Shown piece by piece: positions 19,948-27,777 of a stretch of DNA of 64,000 bases (positions within the stretch are counted from its first letter, which is position 1; each line of letters starts with the position of its first letter). The notes under the pieces were generated by a model. It was not told the origin of the DNA, ran no database searches, and saw nothing but the letters and a program-made list of their open reading frames with translations. The translations under genes and the position numbers were made by a program. The stretch lies in the NCBI GenBank assembly GCA_016806145.1, contig CP063166.1, positions 1-64,000 of the forward strand, written 5' to 3'. The stretch comes from Variovorax paradoxus (GTDB lineage: Bacteria > Pseudomonadota > Gammaproteobacteria > Burkholderiales > Burkholderiaceae_C).

Positions 19948-21233
19948 GGGTTCGGCTCCGGCGGCGCGAACTTCGCGCTGGCCACGCTCTTGAGCAGCGC
20001 CTCGCGCTGGTTGCGGCTGATGCCGCGCACGCCCTCGGCCACCCACTTCACGCGGTCGGGATCGATGGCGCCGTCGCGCCGCCACTGCTCGAGCACCGCC
20101 TGCGGCTTGTGCAGCATGGCCGCGAGCCAGACCGCCTGCGCGGGTTCGAGACTGCGCGCGCTGCGCTTGAAGTAGCGCTTGGCCGCGGCTTCCGCGCCGC
20201 ACAGGTTGCCGCCCCAGGGCGCGTTGTCGAGATAGAGCTGCAGGATGCGCGCCTTGCCCAGCGTCTGTTCCATCTCGACCGCGTAGAGCAGCTCGCGCAG
20301 CTTGCGCTCGGCCGTGCGTTCGCTGCCGGTCGCGAGCAGCTTCGCGAGCTGCTGCGTGAGCGTGCTGCCACCGCGCTTCTGCGCGCCTTCCTTCTGGTTG
20401 TTGTCGATCGAGGCCAGGATCTCGGTCAGGTCGTAGCCGGTGTGGGTGAAGAAGCGCTGGTCCTCCGCGGCGATGACCGCGCGCGCGAGCCAGCTGTCGT
20501 TGGTCAGCTTGGCCGAGGGGCCGCAGCTGGTGCGTGCGCCCAGCATGGCCTCGGTGCCCAGGCCCTCGACCGTGAACTGGCTGATGGTGGGCAGCACCGA
20601 GAAGGTGGCTTCGGGCAGCACGACGTGGCCGCGCAATGCCAGCGTGCCGCCGATGCGCGCGCGCTGCAGCTCGGGCAGACCGGGCACGAGTACCGCGTAC
20701 CAGCGCGCGATCGGCGCGTCCTGGATATCGATGCTGAGCTGCAGGTTCTTCGGCGCGAGGCGGCCTTCCCATTTGCCCTGCAGCGTGGCGGCTGGATCGC
20801 CCGCGGGCGATCCCTGCGGCGTGGCGCCGAGCGTGCCGTTGAGCGTGTTGCCGTCGCGGCGCACCGTGGCCACCAGCTGCTGCACGCGGATCGGCTGCGC
20901 GCCGAGTGCCGGCAGCTCCACGCTGCATGGCGCGCAGTGCAGCTCGAGCAGGCCGTCGGCCGCCTTCCAGGCGAAGCGCACGGTGCCATGGCCGGTATCG
21001 AGCGAACGACCGTCGAGCCATGGCGCGAACCAGGGCGAGGTGGCGATGCGCACCGCGGTCGGCACGCCGGTCTCGAAGGCGAGCGGACCGGCCTTCACCG
21101 TGGTGCGCCATTCGCCGGGCGCGGGCGCCAGCGCGAGCTTGACGATCAGGAAGATGGCCACGCCGGCCGTGATCACCAGGGCCAGCAGGCCGAAGAGGAA
21201 GAATCTGAGAGTTTTTTTCAGCAACGGGTTCAC
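19944..21233 (-). CDS. Membrane-anchored GT51 peptidoglycan transglycosylase with N-terminal extension
   Basis: 429 residues from a GTG start that overlaps the ATGTGA end of the upstream gene. One membrane helix (about 9-32) is followed by a roughly 190-residue domain of unclear fold with a Cys pair (HCAPCS). The glycosyltransferase 51 domain then carries ED-RFF-H-G-D, GGSTLTQQLAK and KARILQLYLD. There is no transpeptidase domain. Monofunctional MtgA is about 230 residues, so the extra domain is unusual. Predicted to polymerise glycan strands from lipid II. Its place inside an exosortase operon is notable. Confidence 0.85.
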   Translation of the reverse strand: MNPLLKKTLRFFLFGLLALVITAGVAIFLIVKLALAPAPGEWRTTVKAGPLAFETGVPTAVRIATSPWFAPWLDGRSLDTGHGTVRFAWKAADGLLELHCAPCSVELPALGAQPIRVQQLVATVRRDGNTLNGTLGATPQGSPAGDPAATLQGKWEGRLAPKNLQLSIDIQDAPIARWYAVLVPGLPELQRARIGGTLALRGHVVLPEATFSVLPTISQFTVEGLGTEAMLGARTSCGPSAKLTNDSWLARAVIAAEDQRFFTHTGYDLTEILASIDNNQKEGAQKRGGSTLTQQLAKLLATGSERTAERKLRELLYAVEMEQTLGKARILQLYLDNAPWGGNLCGAEAAAKRYFKRSARSLEPAQAVWLAAMLHKPQAVLEQWRRDGAIDPDRVKWVAEGVRGISRNQREALLKSVASAKFAPPEPNP

Positions 21234-21808
21234 ATCGGTCTCGCCACGGTGACGGCTTGCCACGGTCCGTTCGACCGGCCGCTGGCTGCCGCCCAGTACC
21301 AGGCTGAAGTGTCGGTGAAAGCGGCGCCGTCGGCGTCGACGATGCGCTCGCAGACGCGTAACTTTTGCCCGCCGTGCCGTTGCGCAACAAAACAGCGCCA
21401 CAAATGCGATTCGCCGGCCTGCACCTGCTGCTCCAGCCGCTCCTGCGCGATGCGGTAGCCGAGCGCCCGATAGCAGTCGGCGGCCGGATGCAGCATGCGC
21501 GTGGGCTCGCGCACCTCGCGCATCACCAGGGTCTGGCGGCCGTCGGTCATGCGGCCGATGGCGCCCGGGAAACGGTCGGCGAAGCGCTGCTCCACCTCGC
21601 TGAGCGCGAGCGGCCGCAGCGCGGCGCCGTCCCATTCGCGCGGCCACTCGGTCGTGCTCGCCACCGGCGCGGCCACGGCCGGCGCGCGCAGCGCGGCGGC
21701 GCCCGACCACAGGATGCACAGCAGCATCGCGACGGCGAACAGCGTCTTGTGGCCCATGCGGTTGATGAAGTGGTTCGCGAACAGCCGTTCAATGAGCAGT
21801 GTCGACAC
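21230..21808 (-). CDS. Exosortase-associated membrane-anchored protein (EpsI-like position)
   Basis: 192 residues with one N-terminal membrane helix (about residues 20-45) and a periplasmic domain. It contains EQRFADRFPGAIGRMTDGRQTLVMREV, HPAADCYRALGYRI and HLWRCFV, with conserved-looking Cys and Trp residues. Many exosortase genes are followed by an EpsI-type protein; the D-C-Y region of this one resembles that class, but the match is distant. It overlaps the exosortase gene by 20 bp and ends in ATGTGA shared with the transglycosylase start. Confidence 0.7.
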   Translation of the reverse strand: MSTLLIERLFANHFINRMGHKTLFAVAMLLCILWSGAAALRAPAVAAPVASTTEWPREWDGAALRPLALSEVEQRFADRFPGAIGRMTDGRQTLVMREVREPTRMLHPAADCYRALGYRIAQERLEQQVQAGESHLWRCFVAQRHGGQKLRVCERIVDADGAAFTDTSAWYWAAASGRSNGPWQAVTVARPM

Positions 21809-22724
21809 GGCGGCCTCCCTGGGTGGTGATCAGGCCCGGAACGGGCCGCATGACGAAATCGAGGCCCGCATCGCTGCGCTCGCGCGCCATCAGCCGCGCG
21901 ATGGCACCGCACACCAGCGCCAGCACGACCAGGCCCAGCGCGTTGTGCGCCCACGGCGCCAACGGATGGCCGGCGCCCTCGCAGGCGATCAGCACGCTGT
22001 TGCGCACGATGTTGCCGGCCAGCACCGCAAGGCCGACCAGCGGCAGCCGGGCCAGGAAGCCACGGTCGGCGCGCCGCGCCCACAGCGCGACGGCGCAGGC
22101 CGTGAAATAGCCGAGCCAGACCATCTGCACGCCCGAACACGGCGCATCGACGATCACCATCCGGCCATCGATCAGCAAGGTGCTGCCTTCGCGCGCCACC
22201 TCGAAGCCCGGTGCCAACAACCAGCGGCTGGCCTCGGCCGTCACCACGCGCAACGGATAGCCGGCATAGAACTGCAACGACGAGAGCAGCGGCAACGCCA
22301 GCACCGCGAGGCCCGCGACCGGCACGGCCGCCACGCGGCGCGGCAGGAAGGCCATGAGGCCCGCTGCCAATGACAGCACCGCCAGCAGGCCGGCCGCGAG
22401 CGGCGGCAGCGCGGGCAGGCCGCCGAGGCCGGTGCGCAGCACGGTCGCCGCGAGCGTGCCGGCACCCGCGAGCGTGAGCCAGCCCAGCCGTGGCGCGGCG
22501 CGCAGTTCACCGCGGCACTGCCAGGCCAATGCCGCGAGCGCGACCAGCGCCAGCAGCCCGAGCGGATCGTCCGATCCGTCGACCATGCGCCGCAGCATCC
22601 AGCCCCAGGTCGGCACCAGCGCGGCGAACTGCAGGGCCAGCCAGCCGGCGGCCGGGAATCGGTCGATGCGGATGCCCCAATCCACGATGCGTGGATGGCG
22701 GTGGGCAAGCGTTGCCAGTGACAT
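21789..22724 (-). CDS. xrt: Exosortase
   Basis: 311 residues with about eight membrane segments. The exosortase active site is present in the usual order: Cys196 in DAPCSGVQM, Arg241 in GNIVRNS and His260 in WAHNALG. These membrane transpeptidase-like enzymes process PEP-CTERM proteins at the outer face of the inner membrane. The VIT/vWA protein 18 bp upstream has such a tail, and I see no second target in the window, so this appears to be a dedicated enzyme-substrate pair. Confidence 0.9.
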   Translation of the reverse strand: MSLATLAHRHPRIVDWGIRIDRFPAAGWLALQFAALVPTWGWMLRRMVDGSDDPLGLLALVALAALAWQCRGELRAAPRLGWLTLAGAGTLAATVLRTGLGGLPALPPLAAGLLAVLSLAAGLMAFLPRRVAAVPVAGLAVLALPLLSSLQFYAGYPLRVVTAEASRWLLAPGFEVAREGSTLLIDGRMVIVDAPCSGVQMVWLGYFTACAVALWARRADRGFLARLPLVGLAVLAGNIVRNSVLIACEGAGHPLAPWAHNALGLVVLALVCGAIARLMARERSDAGLDFVMRPVPGLITTQGGRRVDTAH

Positions 22725-22742
22725 GGTGTCGTGCTCCCCGCG

Positions 22743-24815
22743 TCAAGCCGTGAAACGGCGCGAATCATGGCGGCGCGCGCGGCGGCGCAGCATCGCCAGC
22801 ATCGACAGCACGACCGCGATGGCGCCCAGCGTCTCGGGTTCGGGCGTGCTCGGCACCTCGGCACCGAGTGCGCCGCCGTCCACCGCGCTGTCGCTCACGC
22901 CCTGTGGCATCGGCAGCGGCTGGTTCACGCTCGCGCTGTCCTGCGGCGCGGCATTGCGCACCACCTTGTCGACCGCGATGAAGCTGGTGTACTGGGTCAG
23001 CAGGCTGTACTTGAGGCCGAGCTCGGTGATGCGGTCCTTGAAGGCGGCGCTGCCTTCGAGCGCTTCCTGGTCGCTCAGGCTCTGGATGCGATGGCGCGCC
23101 CACAGCGTGCGCAGCGCGGCCGTGTCCTGGCGCGTGCGCGCATCGATGCGCACTTCCTGACGGTACAGGCCTTCGGCGCCCTGGCCCTCGACGATCACGC
23201 GCCCGCGCGCTTCGCCGCGCCACTTGCCGAACACGATCACCGGCCGTTCACCCAGCACGTCGGGCAGCGCCTGCGGTTCCACGTCGTACACGTCGAGCCC
23301 ACCGAAGGTGGCCTTGACGCTGGTCAGCACCGGCGACTCGACCATGCGGCGGAAACGCGCGGCCTGCTCGGGCGCCTGCACCGGGTCGGTGATGATGAAG
23401 GGCTCGCCCATGCCGGCACGCGCGATGCCTTCCATCAGGCTGCGGTTGACCGAGGAGCCGATGCCGAAGGCGAACACGTTGGCCTTCGACAGGTTGTTGC
23501 GCACCAGCTCGAAGGCCTCGCGCTCCACCGTCACGTAGCCGTCGGTCACCACCACCACGGTGCGCGAGACCTTCTCGTCCTTCGGTTCCGCGTACACGCG
23601 CTTGAGCGCCGGGATCAGCTCGGTGCTGCCGCCGCCGTTGAAGTTCTTGATGGTGGCCAGCGCCTGTTCGATGTTGGCGCGGGTCGCGGGCACCGAGGCC
23701 GGCGACAGCATCTTGTTGCTGCCCGAGAACAGCAGCACGTTGAAGGTGTCGCTGGGGCGCAGGCCGCCGATCAGGCGCTCGAGCACCACCTTCGCGGTAT
23801 CGAGCGGAAAGCCGTGCATCGAGCCCGAGATGTCGACCACGAAGATGTAGTCGCGCGGCGAGATGGCACTGGCGGCCACGGCCTTGGGCGGCTCGACCAT
23901 CGCGAGGAAGAAGTTCTCGGCGTTCTCGCCCTGGCCCTTGTAGAGCATCAGGCCCGATTCGATCTTCTCGCCCGCGAGGCGGTAGTCGAGCACGAAGTCG
24001 CGGTTGTCGGCCGGGCGGCCGTCGGCGGCCAGCACGATCTCGGCATGGCGGTCCTCGTCGCTCTTCTTCACGTCGATCGCGTGCGTCGCCGAGCGGATCT
24101 CCTTCAGGCCCATCGGCGTGTCGATGCTGGCCTTGAGCCGGAAGGTGGTGCCGGCCGCGACGCCCGCGCGCAGCGTCGGCTGGCCGACCCAGGGCGCCTG
24201 CGCATTCGAGGACTGCGGGCTGTTGTAGCGCGGGCCCACCACGGTGGGGAACACGAACGCGTAGTTGCCCGACTGCGGCACCAGCAGCTCGCTGTAGCGC
24301 AGCTCCACCTTCACGTCGTCGCCCGGCAGGATGTTGGCGACGTTCATCTGGAACACGTTCGGCAGGTACTGCTCGAGCAGCGCGGCTGTCTTGCCCTCGC
24401 GCTTGGCGGTGTCGTACTCGATCTTCGCCTGCTGCTTCTCGCGGATCTGCGCAGTGATCAGGCGGTCGCCCAGGCGCACGTTGAGACCGCTCACGGCCGC
24501 CTGGGTGGAGCCCGGGAACACGTACTTGGCCTCGATGGGCCGCTGGCCCTCGTTGCGGTAGGTCTGGGTCACCGTCACGTCGGCGATCACGCCCGAGATC
24601 TTCACCGAGACCTCGGTGCCCTTGAGCGGCAGCCGGTCGATCGAGGGATCGTCGCTCTTCACGAAGAAGTACGGGCTCTCGGTCTTCAGGCGCGGCCCGG
24701 CTGCTTCCTGCGCATGCACGGGATTCAGGCTCAGCGCGACGAAGCCCGCGACCGCGAGGCTCAGCGTCGCCAGCCAGAGCCAGCGGCCGGGTCGGTGGGT
24801 GGAGGGGGTGTGCAT
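22743..24815 (-). CDS. VIT and vWA domain protein with PEP-CTERM-like sorting tail
   Basis: 690 residues. A signal peptide ends PVHAQ-E. A VIT (inter-alpha-trypsin inhibitor) domain spans about 40-170 (ISGVIADVTVTQTYRN, EAKYVFPGS). A vWA domain from about 320 has a complete MIDAS start, VDISGSMHG near 327. The C-terminus has PEPE near residue 656, a hydrophobic helix and RRRARR, the PEP-CTERM plan. VIT/vWA proteins of other proteobacteria carry tails for class C sortases; here the tail matches the adjacent exosortase. GAGGA RBS. The first gene of the module, divergent from creD. Confidence 0.9.
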   Translation of the reverse strand: MHTPSTHRPGRWLWLATLSLAVAGFVALSLNPVHAQEAAGPRLKTESPYFFVKSDDPSIDRLPLKGTEVSVKISGVIADVTVTQTYRNEGQRPIEAKYVFPGSTQAAVSGLNVRLGDRLITAQIREKQQAKIEYDTAKREGKTAALLEQYLPNVFQMNVANILPGDDVKVELRYSELLVPQSGNYAFVFPTVVGPRYNSPQSSNAQAPWVGQPTLRAGVAAGTTFRLKASIDTPMGLKEIRSATHAIDVKKSDEDRHAEIVLAADGRPADNRDFVLDYRLAGEKIESGLMLYKGQGENAENFFLAMVEPPKAVAASAISPRDYIFVVDISGSMHGFPLDTAKVVLERLIGGLRPSDTFNVLLFSGSNKMLSPASVPATRANIEQALATIKNFNGGGSTELIPALKRVYAEPKDEKVSRTVVVVTDGYVTVEREAFELVRNNLSKANVFAFGIGSSVNRSLMEGIARAGMGEPFIITDPVQAPEQAARFRRMVESPVLTSVKATFGGLDVYDVEPQALPDVLGERPVIVFGKWRGEARGRVIVEGQGAEGLYRQEVRIDARTRQDTAALRTLWARHRIQSLSDQEALEGSAAFKDRITELGLKYSLLTQYTSFIAVDKVVRNAAPQDSASVNQPLPMPQGVSDSAVDGGALGAEVPSTPEPETLGAIAVVLSMLAMLRRRARRHDSRRFTA

Positions 24816-24907
24816 GTCGGGTCCTCTTCTCTGTGTATCGGATGGCCCGCACTGTCGCCAGCCCCCGAGAAGGCAATGGGAAGGCTTCTTGAAGTCCGCC
24901 GCGCTGT

Positions 24908-24923
24908 GTGAAGTCCGCGTGAA
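24908..24923. promoter_or_regulatory. CreB box (cre tag) between the vWA operon and creD
   Basis: GTGAA-GTCCGC-GTGAA, which on the other strand reads TTCAC-N6-TTCAC, the published E. coli CreB recognition sequence. It lies 80 bp before the creD ATG and 93 bp before the divergent VIT/vWA start. A further TTCAC half is at 24941-24945. creB and creC are encoded at 30.9-33.1 kb. Confidence 0.8.
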
Positions 24924-25002
24924 GTCGCCGCGCCGCCTCGCTTCACACGGGCTTCGGATCGCACGGCGAGCATCCGGTCCGTCGTCAACGAGGAGAGAAA
25001 AC

Positions 25003-26451
25003 ATGCTTCAACTGCTGAAGGATTCGATGCTGGCCAAGGTGGGCGGGCTGCTGCTCTTGGTGCTGCTGCTGTGCATTCCGCTGGCCGAGATCGACCGCAT
25101 CAACAACGAGCGCGGCGACAGCCAGCGCGAAGCCGCCGCCGAACTGGCCGCCACCTACGCGGGCCCGCAGACCGTGGTCGGCCCGCTGCTGCTGGTGCCC
25201 TACGTCGAGCGCTGGATGGAGCCGCTGCGCGACGCGCAGGGCAAGGTGATCGGCCAGGAGGCGCGCAGCAAGGAGATGGCGCACGTGGTCTTCCCCGACA
25301 AGCTGCACATCGAGGGTTCGATGACGCCGCAGCAGCGCTACCGCGGCATCTTCAAGATTCCGTTCTACACGCTCGACGCCACCCTGTCGGGCGGCTTCGC
25401 GGCCTTCGACCCCGAGGCGGTCGCGCACAGCGAGCCCGGGTCGAAGATCGAATTCAAGGCCCCGCTCGTGGCCTTCAACGTGAGCGACCTGCGCGGCCTC
25501 GACGGTTCGCCCGCGCTGACGGTGAACGGCGCCGAACTGCGACTGCGCCAGCGCGTGCCCGGTCTGCCCGACGAATCCTGGTTCGCCAACGGCATCCACG
25601 CGCCGCTCGGCGGCGCGGCCCTGGCCGCATGGCAGTCGCGCGCGCCGCTGCCCTTCGAGATGAAGCTCTCGCTGGTCGGCCAGGACACCCTGTCGATGGT
25701 GCCGATCGCGGAAGAAACCAGCGCGCACCTGAAGTCGCCCTGGGCCCATCCGAGCTTCGGCGGCCGCTTCCTCGCGGCGCAGCGCGAGGTCACGCCGCAA
25801 GGCTTCGATGCACACTGGCGCGTGTCCTCGCTCGTGAGCTCGGCGCGTGAGCAGGTGCGCGTCGACCTGGCGGGCCGCGCCGACGCGACGGCGGCCTCGG
25901 CCAACGGCAATGTGCGCGCCAGCGCGCAGCCCTTCAACCCGCAGAGCTTCGACGTCTCGCTCGCGCAGCCGATCAACGTCTATTCGATGAGCACCCGCGC
26001 GGGCAAGTACGGCGCGCTCTTCATCGGCCTGGTGCTGATGGCGGCCTTCATGTTCGAGCTGTTCCGCAAGCTGCGGCTGCACCCGGTGCAGTACGGCCTG
26101 GTGGGCCTGTCGATCGCGATCTTCTTCCTGCTGCTGCTGGCGCTGTCCGAGAAGCTGGCCTTCTGGCTCGCCTATGCGGGCGCGGCCGGCGCGAGCGTGC
26201 TGCTGCTGGGCATCTACTTCGCCGAGGTGCTCGGCAGCTGGAAGCGCGGCGGCGGCTTCGCGGCCTTCGTCGCGGTGCTCTACGGTGCGCTCTACGGACT
26301 GCTGGCCTCCGAGAGCAATGCGCTGCTGCTCGGCGCGCTGCTGATCTTCGGCATGCTCTCGGCACTGATGCTGATGACGCGCAAGGTCGACTGGTATGCG
26401 CTGTCGCGCCGGCCCGAAGCCGCACCGGCGGCCCTCACCGATCCGGCATGA
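25003..26451 (+). CDS. creD: Cell envelope integrity inner-membrane protein CreD
   Basis: 482 residues. One N-terminal membrane helix, a large periplasmic domain (about 35-320, with VVGPLLLVPYVERW) and a C-terminal cluster of about five membrane helices, as in CreD. In E. coli and others creD is the strongest CreBC target and is linked to beta-lactam response and envelope integrity. A perfect CreB box lies 80 bp upstream, and AGGAGAG precedes the ATG. It is followed by an ATGA-overlapped GH3 gene, not by creBC, which lie beyond the PBP gene. Confidence 0.95.
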   Translation: MLQLLKDSMLAKVGGLLLLVLLLCIPLAEIDRINNERGDSQREAAAELAATYAGPQTVVGPLLLVPYVERWMEPLRDAQGKVIGQEARSKEMAHVVFPDKLHIEGSMTPQQRYRGIFKIPFYTLDATLSGGFAAFDPEAVAHSEPGSKIEFKAPLVAFNVSDLRGLDGSPALTVNGAELRLRQRVPGLPDESWFANGIHAPLGGAALAAWQSRAPLPFEMKLSLVGQDTLSMVPIAEETSAHLKSPWAHPSFGGRFLAAQREVTPQGFDAHWRVSSLVSSAREQVRVDLAGRADATAASANGNVRASAQPFNPQSFDVSLAQPINVYSMSTRAGKYGALFIGLVLMAAFMFELFRKLRLHPVQYGLVGLSIAIFFLLLLALSEKLAFWLAYAGAAGASVLLLGIYFAEVLGSWKRGGGFAAFVAVLYGALYGLLASESNALLLGALLIFGMLSALMLMTRKVDWYALSRRPEAAPAALTDPA

Positions 26452-27764
26452 AAGCGCTGCGCGTCGCGCTCGGTGCCCTGGGCTGGCTGGCGCTGGTCGC
26501 TCTCTGCTTCTGGGCCTGGCACCTGAAGGATCCGCACCTGCGCTTCATGCGCGCCTGGGAAGTGCCGCTGCTGCTCGCGCTCGCGGGCGGCGGCGTGGCG
26601 ATCGTCTGGCGCTTCGCGCGCCGTTCGCTGCGGCCGATGCTGCTCGGGCTGCTGTGCGCGGTGATGCTCTGCAGCGGGGCCGACGAACTGTCGAGCCGCC
26701 AGCGCCGCTCGGAAGTGCTCGCCGCGTCGGACGCGCAGGCACGCAGGCTCGGCGCGCACTTCATCGTCGGCTACGAGAACGCAGAGATGCCGATGCTGCG
26801 CGAACTCGCGCGCCAGGGTTCGATCGGCGGCATCTTCGTGACCGGCCGCAACGTCAGGGGCCGCAGCGCGACGCAGCTGCGCGAGGAGATCTCGAGCCTG
26901 CAGCAGTTGCGCACCGAAGCCGGTCTGCCGCCGCTGATCGTCGCGACCGATCAGGAAGGCGGCACCGTGTCGCGGCTCTCGCCGCTGATCGAACGCCAGC
27001 CGCCGCTCGCCACCCTGATCGATGCCGACGTGCCCGAGAACGACCTCGCGCAACGCGCCCGTGCCTACGGAGAGCAACAGGGCAGGGCGCTCGCCGCGCT
27101 GGGCATCACGCTCAACTTCAGTCCCGTGGTCGACCTGCGCACCGGCCGCGCGCCGGGCCGCTGGGACCTGCACACCCGCATCGACGAACGCGCGATCTCG
27201 GCCGACCCGGCCCTGGTCGCCGAGGTGGCGCGGGCCTACGAACAGGGCCTCGAAGCGGCCGGCGTGCAAGGCACGCTCAAGCACTTTCCGGGACTGGCCG
27301 GCGTGGCCGAGGACACGCACCATGCGGCCGGTTTCCTGCGCACGCCCGCGGCCCAACTTGCAACACATGACTGGAAACCGTTTCAAGAGGTGTCGGCTTC
27401 GACACAAGCGGCTGTCATGCTCGCCCATGTGATCGTTCCAGAACTCGACCCCGACCATCCGGCATCGTTCTCGCGCAAAATCGTGCAGTCCGTGATTCGC
27501 GGCGCGTGGGGGCACGACGGCCTGCTCGTCACCGACGATCTCACGATGGGTGCAGCCTACGACCGGGGCCTGTGCAACGCCACGGTGCGTGCGCTGAATG
27601 CCGGCGTGGACCTGCTGCTGGTCGCCTACGACCACGACAAGTACTTCGACGCGATGCACTGCGCGCGGCAGGCCGAGGGCCGCGGCGCCATCGACGCCGC
27701 CATGCTGGCCGCGAGCGCATCGCGACTGGCCCGGAACCCGCGCCTGCGCGGACTCTCTCAATAG
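26448..27764 (+). CDS. Membrane-anchored GH3 glycosidase, NagZ-like beta-N-acetylhexosaminidase
   Basis: 438 residues. About three hydrophobic segments in residues 5-80 precede a GH3 N-terminal domain starting GAHFIVGYENAEMP. It has the NagZ landmarks ATDQEGGTVSRLSP, LNFSPVVDL, GTLKHFPG and LVTDDLTMGA, where the second Asp is the expected nucleophile. NagZ removes GlcNAc from muropeptides, and its products trigger AmpC induction. Classical NagZ is cytosolic with no anchor. An odd number of helices here would place the enzyme in the periplasm. It is translationally coupled to creD and followed by mrcA. Confidence 0.85.
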   Translation: MKALRVALGALGWLALVALCFWAWHLKDPHLRFMRAWEVPLLLALAGGGVAIVWRFARRSLRPMLLGLLCAVMLCSGADELSSRQRRSEVLAASDAQARRLGAHFIVGYENAEMPMLRELARQGSIGGIFVTGRNVRGRSATQLREEISSLQQLRTEAGLPPLIVATDQEGGTVSRLSPLIERQPPLATLIDADVPENDLAQRARAYGEQQGRALAALGITLNFSPVVDLRTGRAPGRWDLHTRIDERAISADPALVAEVARAYEQGLEAAGVQGTLKHFPGLAGVAEDTHHAAGFLRTPAAQLATHDWKPFQEVSASTQAAVMLAHVIVPELDPDHPASFSRKIVQSVIRGAWGHDGLLVTDDLTMGAAYDRGLCNATVRALNAGVDLLLVAYDHDKYFDAMHCARQAEGRGAIDAAMLAASASRLARNPRLRGLSQ

Positions 27765-27777
27765 CAGGACCTCCCTC

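Noticed and set aside
23248..24876. A long second frame inside the VIT/vWA gene
   Set aside because: Arg/Ala/Gly-rich translation with no domain; the VIT/vWA frame has a signal peptide, MIDAS and sorting tail.
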